This document shows, piece by piece, positions 46,401 to 59,300 of a stretch of DNA of 64,000 bases. The first letter of the stretch is position 1. Every line of letters starts with the position of its first letter. The translations under genes and the position numbers were made by a program. The notes beneath the pieces were generated by a model. It worked only from the letters and a program-made list of their open reading frames with translations. It did no database searches and was not told where the DNA came from. Origin of the DNA: Branchiostoma floridae (Eukaryota; Chordata; Leptocardii; Amphioxiformes; Branchiostomatidae); the NCBI RefSeq assembly GCF_000003815.2, contig NC_049987.1, forward strand, positions 5,388,111 to 5,452,110, in the 5' to 3' direction.

Positions 46401-49400
46401 TACAAAATGTACAAGGAAGCCATTCCTTCGTTGGCTCGTTTAATACATCTTTAAGAACTTAAGCAAATTCATAAAACAGGAGGAAATCATGACTACCGGT
46501 TTATTCACTACGGAACAGACCATATATATCTTCAGACTCTGTTTCTATTTACAGGTTTGCGGTAGCAAAACCTGTTCTGTTTTCGTTGGCTTTTATGGGC
46601 GCCGCCATTTTGTTTTTCGGTGTATGACGGGAAGGGTGGCGCTGGCGCCATTTGGATATGACGGATTGGTGTGTTGTATGAAGTTATGAGATGACTAGGA
46701 AACGTGATCTTGTGGTCTCATCGGAAACGACAGGACGGCAAGAGCCACAAGCATGAAGGCTTAGTGTGTTGTATGAAGGAATTGGATGGTTAGGAAACGT
46801 GATCTTGTGGTCTTGTCGGAAACGGCAGGACGGCAAGAGCCACAAGCATGAAGGGTTAGTGTGTTGTATGAAGGGATTGGATGAGATGGTTAGGAAATAT
46901 GATCTTGTACTCTTGTCGGAAGCGGCAGGACGGCAAGAGACACAAGCATGAAGGGTTAGTGTGTTGTATGAAGGGATGGGATGGGATGGTTAGGAAATAT
47001 GATCTTGTACTCTTGTCGGAAGCGGCAGGACGGCAAGAGACACAAGCATGAAGGGTTAGTGTGTTGTATGAAGGGATTGAATGGGATGGTTAGGAAAAAT
47101 GATCTTGTACTCTCGTCGGAAGCGGCAGGACGGCAAGAGCCACAAGCATGAAGGGTTAGTTTGTTGTATGAGGGGATTGAATGGGATGGTTAGGAAATAT
47201 GATCTTGTACTCTTGTCGGAAACGGCAGGACGGCAAGAGCCACAAGCATGAAGGGTTAGTGTGTTGTAAAGTTAAGAAAGTTACGACGAGATCCCCAACG
47301 ATAGAGGCTTAGACATGTAACAAATATATACAGGTTCCTTTAGTTGCCAACTGGAATTCGAAGATCAGCACATGAAGGATAAAGAAATGACAATGAAGAG
47401 ACAAGAATTTCCGCACGCTGGGTACAGAAGACTTTTAACAATATAATAGACTTCATAATAATGCTATCTCTCTTTGGCCTTAACTGAAGTTCTCTATTGC
47501 CTCTCCTGAACTGAACTCTCTTACCTTAGAAATCTCTTGTATTAACATTCTGTCTCAGTACTAGACAAATGTCTGCTCTCCTGAACGGCCGTAGAAATCT
47601 CTCGTCTTTGTATTCTGTCTTACCTGACAGACAGCTACACAATATCGCTCATATTACTAGACTAAGTACATCTCGGTCTGTTGTAGTTCACGTCATCAAA
47701 CGAATAACCGTTCAAGAATAACAATCATAGTACAATACTACAGACTAATTACATCTAGCAAACGTTGCGTTGTATCTTCTTGTAAGTGACGGAGTGAAAG
47801 GCTGCTACAGCCCAAAAGTAAACGGCTGCTACAACCCAAAAGTAAACGGCTGCACGGACGTGTATTTTTATCGTTAAGAAACTCCCGCAAACGTTAGATT
47901 GGTAAAAGTTCGTTTGTAACTCAAGACATTTGCAGGCAATGTTCGAATTATGTAAATGACATGCTAGAAACAGCATGTTGACTTATTCATATCTGTAAAT
48001 ATGCATATACGTCTGCTTAGCTGTACTGTAAATAGTTGTTATAATCCTCACGAAAGTCGCTGTACTTTTGTCGTGTCAATAAAGTTTTCATATACGTTTG
48101 GTTAGGATGTCCACCATTCGTATATCCATCGTTGTCTAGGTGAATTGAATTATTTTTTTACAATACTAAATATGACCTAATAGAATAGACAACACGTATT
48201 CGTATAAGTCAAATAACGCAGATAGCACGTGTACGTCAGTCCATGAATTCTCTAACTGCACTCAGTTTTTCCCTCAAAAGCAGCGCAATCGGTTGGCCGC
48301 CCGCGGCTCTGCTGCCGGTCTGGCATTTCCCTCTCATGGCCTTGCTCCTTCGGGCGACGTTGTTTCGGGTTTTGCATATGGCTCTCAGCCTCGATCCCCT
48401 TGTAGCAATTTGCACACGGATGTCCTTCCCTTCAGTGATACAGCTCGTCTTTCAGTGAAAGCCACCGACGTCCCTTGAATTCGTGTGGATCTCATTTGCC
48501 CGACCTGTGCAAAAATCAGAGACCCACACATATTAACCTGTACCTGAACCCTTTAGCCCGACGAAATATTGAAAATATTTGAAAATGTTGATTCGTTTTT
48601 GAATAAGAATAATAAAAGTGATAAGAAATAGAATAAGAAGTCCATGATGATGAGATGTTTCCTTTCCACTGCAAGTATTATAGTACTTCTTTTGATCTTG
48701 TTTATCTTTATGATGAGCCCCTGCAACAACAATGCCAAAAAGGACAGGTCAATTGCAGTATGAATGTCAAAAATCCCAAACTAGCAATTAAATCAAGTTC
48801 ATAATCTAACTATACCTGGCTCTGACCAAAGAACGCGATCCATTATTCTAAGATCCTCTTGACTATGCAGAAGTAAGCTGAGTTACTTACCGAAGTGCAG
48901 GTGAGTGCGTTGACTTCGTGGGGTCAGTCGTAATTAATCATCAGAGACCAGTCTCAGACACGTGTTGTCTCCCCTCTGTCTGGCAGCGAAATGACTGCTG
49001 TGTTCGTAATCAGCTTGGTTTACGTTTCATCTGCATTGCGCAATATGAATACTAGGCAGCCCATTGGCCAGCGACCATGGGTTATTCCATAGCGGAAAAG
49101 GGGGAGCTAGGAGAGAGGAGAAAAGTATTAAACAACCGACCAACATGTAAAAAAAAATCACACCAAACTTGAAAGCTTGGACATGTTCTCCAAACATTCC
49201 ATTGGTCGTGGCGGGGACTGCGGGCATGCTATATTAAAGCCACAACGACATACTAGTATCATGTGTAAAACACACGTAGAAAGAACACCCTAACGTTAGT
49301 AGATATAGCCATTACATAGTCGCACTGACAAAGACTTGCACAATTCCATGAAACCCCGACTGTTGTTGTTGTTGTGCCTTGACTGATTGATATGCCTGGT

Positions 49401-52400
49401 GGTTGGAGCAAAGACTAGCGTAGTAACAAATTTTCAGCCGTTGCGTTGCTGCACAATAGAGCTAAAACATGCCAAATTTACCAAAAATAAAGACGCTTGC
49501 CCTGATTTTTTAATCATTTTTCTCACATATACAAAAAAGCTTCCCATTGTATTGCATGCGATTGCGCAATTTCATGCCACATGAATGACGTCTTTGAAAC
49601 CAATTTCTAAAGAGTAAGATACACAGTCACGAATGGTAAAATGAAAACTGTAAACGCAGACAACGTCAATCTTGATATTTTCCTCGTTGATCTCTTGAGT
49701 CCAAAAGATAACTAATAATACTGTGCTATCAATTTATAGATGTACACGTCAACTACGTTTTTGTAAATATCTCTCTTAACACACTTTGGAAATGTTGGAA
49801 AAAACAACAACGTGGGAACCGGCAAACGTTGTATCAAGCTATGTCAGCTTTCTCTGCCCCGGGGTCATCGGGTTATCGGGGTCATCGGAGAAATCAGGGT
49901 TTGTCACGTTTTCAATTAACCGGCAATATAGCAAGATGTCAGGTTCACACGCGTCCTGTCAATCATCAACCGTCATTAGGTTTCACTTCTTCACTGTCCT
50001 GCGTTCTGCGAAATAAAAGTGATAAGAAATAGAATAAGTCCATGAAGTCCATGATGATGAGATGTTTCCTTTTAACTGCAGGTATTATAGTTTTACTTCT
50101 TAAACATCTTTATGACGAGCCCCTGCAACATCAATGCCAAAAAGGAAAGGTCAAATGCATTTACCCATAGATTTGAAAAATAGAAAACTAACAATTAAAT
50201 GAAATTCGCAATCTAACTATACCTGGCTCTAACCAAAGAACACGATCAATAATTCAAAGATCCTCTTGACTATGCGGAAGTGGAACCTGAGTTACTTACC
50301 GAAGTGCAGGGGAGTGCGTTGACTTCGTGGGGGCAGTTGTTACTAATCATCAGAGACCGGTCCCAGACATGTGTTGTCTCCCCTCTGTCTGGCAGCGAAA
50401 TGACTGCTGTGCACGGATCAGCTTGGTTTACGTTTCATCTGCATTGCGCAATATTGCGCAATATGAATACTAGGCAGCCCATTGGCCAGCGACCATGGGT
50501 TATTCCATAGCGGAAAAGGGGGAGCTAGGAAAGGGGAGAAAGGTTTTAAACAGCAGGCCAACATGTAAAAAAAAAGGATCACATCAAACTTGAAAGCTTG
50601 GACATATTCTCCAAACATTCCATTGGTCGTAGTGGGGACTGCGGGCATGCCACAGCGCCATACTAGTATCATGTGTAAAACACACGTAGAAAAAACGTTA
50701 GTAGACATAGCCATCACATAGTCGCACTGGCAAAGACTTGCGCAATCCCATGCAACCCCGACTGTTGGCCTGACTGATTGATATACCAGGTGGTTGGAGC
50801 ATAGACTAGCGTAGTAACAAATTTTCAGTCACTACAGCTAAAACATGGCAAATTTACGCAAAATAAAGATCCTTGCCCTTGCACGACGAGATTCCCAACA
50901 ATAGAGTGTTAGTCTAGATTTGTTAGTTGATGTGATGCGATCTGTATCACAGTCTCCTGGCTTCCGGAATCAAAGCCCGGGCCGGCCAGACTGGAAGATC
51001 AGCATATGAAGGATAAAGAAATGACGCAGAGACAAGAGTTTCCGTACAGTGGGTACGGGAGACTTTTAACGTTATAACAGACTTCATAACGCTGCAATCT
51101 CAGTTCACTACTGTCTCTCCTGAACTGAATTCCCTAACCTTAGAAATCAAGGTCTTTACATTCTGTCTCAGTACTTGACAAGTGTCTGCTCACACAACAC
51201 AACATTGGTGAATTCATTATGGCAGAACAATACGAGTGTAATAACAAACGTTCCAAGGTAGTGTCGGGTTGTACTGTACATGTTTCTCCTTCGAAGAATA
51301 TGACGGATTCAAATCTTACTACAGCTTTCATAAACAATGACTGTACAACACATTTGTATGGGGTTTACTTTAATCGTACATTCACCCGGTTAGGTTTTTG
51401 ACCGTCGTTGGTGCGGTAATTTTATTTCAACTTTATTGCAGGTGGCCTATATCACATGCACAATACATATAAAAATACACATTACAGCAATACAAATACA
51501 CTGTTACTTATATATAGTGTTAAAGTTTAGTGGGATTGTCACTTATATATAAACTGAAATCACTTATTTAGGATACTACAATACATGTAGTATGAAGATG
51601 ATAACAGTTGGTACCAGCAGCTCTTATCTAAGAACAGATAGCTTTTACAAATGAAATTGGTATTTCTAAAATTCAGCCGGCCCTTGCTTAGAGAATGGTA
51701 AATAACAACATTGCACTGAATTTAAACTAATGGAAAATCTGGTCAATACTCCGTGTTAGTTGAACTTTCTACCATCAAAACTGAAGTTGTTGAAATTGTT
51801 GTATGCAAAGATAACTCCATTTTTTTTTAAACAGACCTGCCAGTTAATATGCAAATAACTTTCTGTTTTGTGTAGCCATTGTTTCTGGCTGCAACCATGG
51901 GTGGACTCCCCATGGTTTTTAATTAGTTTGTGTGGTCTGGAGGGTGAATTAAATGTCCTGGCAGAGGACAGCAGGGAAAAACATCACTGGTATGGTTATG
52001 GTTGTTTCCATGGAACAAAATGGTGGAACATAACCATGTCGGAGTACAGAAGAAAACAACAATGCCAACAACGCATGCAGCTAGGGACCTGCATGTGGTC
52101 CCTGTCTGGTGTTTTCCTCTCGCCTTCCGTCTTCGGGCGACGCTGTTCCGACTCCCCGGGGTCCCGTCGTTGCAAGGCACACAAGATTCCAACACACACA
52201 AAGATGCCAGATCTGTTTTCAACCGAAAAAAATGGAGTTATGACAGTTGTTCACTACGTGGGCCTTAAACTTTACTTGCACGGATAAAATTACCCACATA
52301 GACGAAATTTAACATGTTAACCTATATTGTCGGAATTACAGAAATGTGGAATTTTTACTAATAAATCTATGCCGACTGTTCAGCGCATCTGGTGAACAAA

Positions 52401-53299
52401 CTTATAATAAGTAGGTCTTAAATTATTTTGCACGTATAACGTTAGATTAAAAAAAAATGCCTAAGCATCCGCCCGAAGCTTTCTACATTCCTACATCTCA
52501 CATTGAAAAAATATATACATGTATTTAATTTGCATGGATATTTCTTTTTCAAAGATTGCCAAAGAATAGCAATATAGGAATTCTGAGACAGCACAAAATA
52601 AATTCGAAAAAAACAACAAAAATATCAGAGATTATGGCGACTAACCTGTACTCCTTTCACGGGACAAGGGAGAAATGTCTATCCATACTTCATGTAAACC
52701 GAGGCCGTCAACGGTGAAGGAAAAAAAACCCTCGTAATTCCGTTAAAACCTACTGTATCAAACCACAAAACGTATCAAGATGACCCTGAAGACTTTAGAG
52801 AACGACATACTACGAATACAGACCCCAATTTTCCCTCCAAACAGCTGAACAAGGCCCTATTTGTGGATACGAAGCGAGCTGCGCCATTCCGACGGTAAAC
52901 AAGTTACGTCATGCATCGTGCTCGGCACTTTCTGGTACAAGACCCCATAGCGACTTAGACAAATCTGCTTGATGAATACATCCATGTCCCAAAAAGTCAA
53001 TTCTTGTGTGTTTTACTTGCGTGCTTTTCTTCTTTCTTCTCCCTTTTCAGTCAGGATCTAATCATTGCTTAGAACTGCAGGGGATTATTGCCCCGAAGCG
53101 AGCCCGCCTTACAAAAAAACAACCGAGGCTATCACTTCCTGGTACATTATTGTATAGAAGACCCCATAGGCGACTAGACATTTTGCGTTATGAATACGTC
53201 CCAGAAAAGCCCATTCTCGTGTTTTTTGCTTGCGTGTTCTTCTTCTTTTTACCTCCATGAAATGTCATGGAGGTTATATTTTACCCTTTGTTTGTTTGT

Positions 53300-53332
<33 letters not shown>

Positions 53333-56300
53333 AACAAGATAACTCAAGAACGGCTGGGTCAATTGGTTTCATACTTGGTGTGTTGGTAGTGTGTGGTGAA
53401 AGCTGGAAATGATTACATTTTGGGCCCCCTAGCGGCTTCCTTTGGTACTGCAACGCAACTCCCGGTTTTGCTATCTCGTGTTCTGAACACGCTATGGTTA
53501 CGATTTTTGAGTATTAGATAGCTCTTGTGCTCAGGAATAAGTGACATAAGTTTGGGGCCCCTAGAGGCTAGTTTTCGGATATCAGGGGCATTTTTGTCAA
53601 AAACTTCTTAAGACGATAACTCAAGTAGGGAACAACGGATTTTTATGATTTTTGGTATGTTAGTACCTTAGACAATGATGTACAAAATAAAATACTAATA
53701 CCGCATGCCTATCAGATTAGGCATGCGGGTACCTTAGGCAAAGATGTTCATAATGATATACATGTTATGCAAATGATGGCTAAATTTGCATAATTAATGA
53801 GGAAATTGTATAATTCCATTGTTTTCAATAACTGGACTTCAATAAATGTAAATGTTAATTATGATAGGTGAAATATAAGCAGATACCAAATATGGTAATG
53901 AGGAACTTATTTGCATAATTTATGTAAAAATTGCAACACCACTTTATAATTGATAATGGGAATTTTATCATTGTGACATGTGTACGTTAGTCAATGATGA
54001 ACAACACCATGCATAAATTATGTTAATGTAGGGAATTGCATGGAATTTACAAAAGCTCAGTCAAGATCCAATCATAGCTTAGAACTGCAGTGAATTTATG
54101 ATTGCCCTAAACCAGGGGTTACTGTCGCATTATCTCGTCACAAATATGTAAATGAGCACACACCCGATTTGACGACCACATTATTTTCATATTCGTGACG
54201 AGATAAATGCGACAGTAACAAGATGTGGTGTCGACCAAAATAAAGCAGATGCAGGGTGGCCTTGCTTTTTTTAACTTGCACACAATATTATACGTCTTAG
54301 AGAGCCTAATCGGAAAATATTGGTACGACAGCCACACAACAATGAATGATTTAGTCTGTTTAAGGTGGAATTGTGGTTTTGTATGCGATCTGACGTGTTA
54401 ACGATGACATGGAATATAGTTAACCAAGATTTGTTATTTGATGTGATGTTTGATTTCAAAGTGGTTGGAATTTTATTTGTATGTTTTTGATATGGAATAA
54501 AGAAATTAAAGTAATTAGTGTGGTGGTGTTGTGACCTTGTCATGATGGACGGTAAGGTCCACAAATTGGAGTCGGTAAGGCTCACTGGGCATCATGTTGT
54601 TGCTGTCTTGTTGCAAAGTTAGGCACGAAAAGATCCCAACGATAGAGTGTTATTCTAGATTTGTTAGTGAAGCACAGTCTCTTGGCTTCCAAAATCAGAG
54701 CCCGGGACGAAAAGAAGTTAAAGATTACGTGAAATCTTATGTGGTTGTTAACGTTTTTGCGGACTTGTCGAAATATACAGGGACGACAGTCGACACCCTT
54801 GGCAAACCTGAAGTACTGCAAATCTACTGTTAAATACTTAACATATAGCATATACCTGCTGACCATCAACTGTATTATCTACTAAATAGGTAATATAGTA
54901 AATACATGTACTGTTTAACAAACAGAAGATATCTACTGACACGACAGTAAAGTAGATAGGCATACTTCCATCTTTGCAGATGATGGTAGCGCTCTGTCTG
55001 AAGTCACGGTGGTAAATGACTACTGAATATCCACTGACACATAGTCGATTAGTAGATATCTACTGACACAACTACTAAATATTTACTGACACAAATAGAT
55101 ATGCAGTAAATTCAAGAATTGTAAACAAGATAACCTTCAAAGATGCATGGAGAACACAGAGTATGTGCAATCACTCAACACACAGGCAGAATTTACAGAA
55201 AGTGCACGCCACAGTAATTGCAAAATGTAATGTCTTATCTTGATAAGATCCTAATGTTCAAACAGTTCATGCTTGATACAATTACAAATTGACTTAGGCT
55301 GGGGTGGGGGGTAACCACTCAGTCATTTAACTTATCATTTTACTCAGTGTTTTCTCTTTCTGATACATGCTGTTGCTTTTGCTATAGGATCCTTGTTGAT
55401 TTATATTATAATAATTATATCATTTTCAGCAATCCATGTCTAATTAGAATTTTTATTGGCTGGGGAGGGGGAATATTGATTTAACATGATGAACTTACCT
55501 TTTGCTGCTTGTTTTTTTATATATGCTGTTGCTTTACATCCACTCCTTTTAATTTTTACCATAATTAGGAATTTAAAACTGCCTTGGGGATTTGGTAGAT
55601 ACATTTTATACATGGAGAGATAAAGCAGATATTATATCCTGGTTGGAGCCAAAATGCAGCTTTCATTTGACGTGCAAAATGTACCACTCACAGGTTTACA
55701 GCTTAAAGACTGTGATTGGTTAAACATCTCAGTAGATGGCCAATAGTAGAACAGTAGATGTCAGTAGTGATCTGATTGTTCCAACTATCTCATAGTTGTA
55801 GTAAAACATTAGAATTTTAGGACTGTTCTGACAGCAAGAACAGTGCATAGAGGTGCAGGTACTTGGCAGTAGCGGTGCAGTAGGATATTGGAAGTCGATT
55901 TACCGAAACCTAATACAATTCTACTGTTAGTAGTCTACTAAGAGTAGATTTTCTGTACTGATGGTTTGCCAAGGATATACGCTAGGCAGATAAAGCCATA
56001 CCGCCATGTTAGCATCAGACTGTACATCGCTGCCTTTGTCTCCATATTATCTAATATTACCACTACTACTGTAACTTGCCTCTGCCCTCCGGCACATGAT
56101 GCCGCAAGCAAAGGGAGAGTTGCAAGTCTGGACGTGTTCCATGCCAGCTGTCCTGAGACAGCATGTTGTGACATCCTTTAGTTCTACATAAATATTATGG
56201 GTTGAATGCACATGCTATGACCACTGACTCAAACATGTAACTATTTTTAGGTCTTCCACAAGTCAATTTGACACAGCATTTAAATCAATGAACACTATTA

Positions 56301-59300
56301 TTCAAAAGATAGCAAGAGAACGGCAGGTGGTTTCCAACTGACATATGGAGAGCACTTTCAAAGCACCGTCCATATATATTGCCCTTCAGATAAATGTGAA
56401 TTGGTGTTACTCAACCAACTGCGAAGTAACTTCCAATTATGATCAACTAGTTATGCTTTTGGACAGTCAACATTCAATTCACTGTAAATTAATTACTGCT
56501 CCTTTCCTCCCAAACTACACACATGCATCCTTTCTGCTATTTACTAATAAAGACACAACCACATTAATTAATTTTGCCTATTCATTACGTCACACAATTA
56601 CAACTTTCCACCCCACATGGCATACACACTAACGCAAACCTGTATATATTTGCGAATGCTAATATTTAACTCTAGTTCTATGATTATCTTTCAGTTCAGC
56701 ATCACCCCCCCCCCACCCCGTGTACACTAAAACACACCCAGTAACTTTCTAGCGAGGACAGGTCAAGGACAATTACTACGGTGTGAATAGCCCGAATGAG
56801 TGGCGGGCCATTCTCACCCTGTCTATCATGTAAATGTCATAAACACATACCAATCAGGCACTGTGCGGGAGTTCACACAAACAATTGATCTATATAACCT
56901 CCTTCTTCTATTTATAACGGTTAAAAAGTTTACTTGATGATCAAAAGGTGAAGAGACTAAAGAAATATTACGACTTCAGAAGTTTTTGAAATGATAGACC
57001 CGCAACAATTTTTGTCTCGTATTATCACGCGCTCCGTCAGTTTAGTTGTATTAGCATTTAGCACACCTATACACATCGTAATGCATCTTGGCGTAGTGGA
57101 TTAACGATTAGACTTTTTAACAAATGATCTCAGGTTCGAATCCAAGTTGGTGTACTTTTTTTTTGATATGTCACTATTTATCACTTATACGATCGTTCAT
57201 ATTGAAATTTTGCTTTCATAAGGGTTTGCTTCTTGTGTTCATTTCATGATAACCTTCTTGATACTTACTCTCCAAGCAGAGGTCGAATCGNNNNNNNNNN
57301 NNNNNNNNNNNNNNNNNNNNNNNNNNNNNNNNNNNNNNNNNNNNNNNNNNNNNNNNNNNNNNNNNNNNNNNNNNNNNNNNNNNNNNNNNNCGCGATTCGA
57401 CCTCTGCTTGGAGAGTACTTGATCTATTTGCGCTATTACAGTATGTATTTATTGAAATATATTGGAGTGATATATGGTAGTTTATTGGTGAAACATTACA
57501 GATCTGGCGGTGTGGTTTACAAACATGTATTCGCAACTCGTCTGTGAAAAGGAAACAAATGAAAGAGAGACCTTGCAGACAATCCTAGTTACATACCTTG
57601 TAGCGGTATTTCGAAAATTGAACGTATTAAAGAATCATGGTACGCAGTTCTAACTCAGTACAAGTAAGAATGTGGCTTTATTGCATTAGGAAATATAACG
57701 TTCGACTCCAAATAACTAGCAGACTATTGAAAGAAAAGGGTCGACGAAAAATCGTTAATCAACAGATAATTGGTGTGAACTATTCATCCCTGTCCCTCGC
57801 GTGCCACTAGACCAGTACGTGGTAATTGGTACTTTGCATGTGAAGGGATCGTGTCCTCGCTAGAAATCTACTGGTTGTGTTTTAGTAACGAGCCCCCCCC
57901 CCCTCATTTTGGATGCAGCTTCCATATAGCTGTCATAGAGTATCATCCTACTACATGTAGTACTAGTAGTTGGGCTGAGGCTCCCTTGCTATCCTTGTCT
58001 GTGTGACTGAAGGGAGGATATGGGAGCACCAGTACTCTAATCAGGATGATACTCAGGCTAACTTCAATTGTCTATACAAACATGTACATGTATGTATGAG
58101 ACACTTGAGACTTGCTAATAAGAGAAAGCAGTATTGTGTGTGCCATTTTTCAAGACGTTGGTTTGCTCCTGCCAGGGTTTGCAGCCTAGACCTACCAAGT
58201 GCAAGGCAACAACACTCCATGTACCCTATCAGGCCATTGCGCCGTTTGACCATGACACTTTAGGTTTGATTAAAGCCTGTGCTGACAGGCTAGGACAGGA
58301 TTGTGAAATCTGACCCTGGTTGTGTTTTAGTTTCATTTCCCTGCCTGTGGGCAGACTGGGTTCAACACTGATAACAGGGGAAGGGTCAGTAGCCAGGCTA
58401 ATGAGTTGGAGTCTTGGAGATATTATATTCAAGTACACTTAGGTCACTTTTAAGGCGCATGTTTTGACTACTGTTCCCATAGTCTACAGATGTAAATATA
58501 TAATCAATTCTGTATGTAGTATGCAATGTATTTTGCAATGTTACGCTGAGATGGGTAACCCTAGGCAAAAACGATTAAAAAACTTTTCGACATGAAATAA
58601 TTAAGAAACCAATTCCATATTTAAGGAAAATTGTTACTCACATACCTGTACAATCTTGTGCAAGTGCAAGTTCGTTCAATTACAAATTATCACTCCAACA
58701 CCCAAGACTTGCATGGTGTTCCCTCTTTCAGCCACCCAGTCATCTGAAAACTGTGATATAAATGTGTGCTGTTTTGTCAACAATTATTTCCTTTTCTTCA
58801 GGCTGGTCATTAACACTAATTCACCTTTATTCGTTGGGTAGCCTATATCCGTTGCTTTTAAATGCAGGGTACATAGGCACATCAAGTCGACAGGTGATAG
58901 TTTTAAACTGCAATATCCTGAAAATATTGCAATTTGAAATTAACGTCCGTCGAAGTGATATCCCCAAATACCCTGTTTTTAAAAACAACGGATATAGGTA
59001 ACTCAACGAATAAAGGTGAACTGGCGTTACATGTACTTTTCTTCATCCAAGAAGCAATTGATAATTGTGATCATATATATTTCTTGTAACCCTCTTTATT
59101 TTCTCCCCATAGTGCAAGGCAGGATGTGATTCCTGGACAAACACATCTCTAGCAGACTGCACAAGAGCATGTGTAAGTGCAAATTACATGAATTCGTACA
59201 AAGATTTTAGGTTTAAATTCATTAACGTTCAAATTAGATACCATAATGATTGCTATTTCAACAGTTTCTGATATGTCATAGTTAAATTTTTACACGAGTT

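Larger units (their letters stand above)
38385..59112 (+). other. ROS1-like intron 2 (20.7 kb)
   Basis: Begins gtaagt and ends ttctccccatag. It is packed with MITEs, SINEs, minisatellites, a segmental duplication and three N gaps. The stretches 41361-42579, 43851-45300, 51210-52600 and 54730-57080 hold no gene or element I can name. Confidence 0.75.

Noticed and set aside
48243-48478. Possible coding exon on the plus strand, with similarity to 52002-52268
   Set aside because: A few shared words (cttcgggcgacg) occur, but there is no continuous alignment or domain; probably fragments of a repeat.
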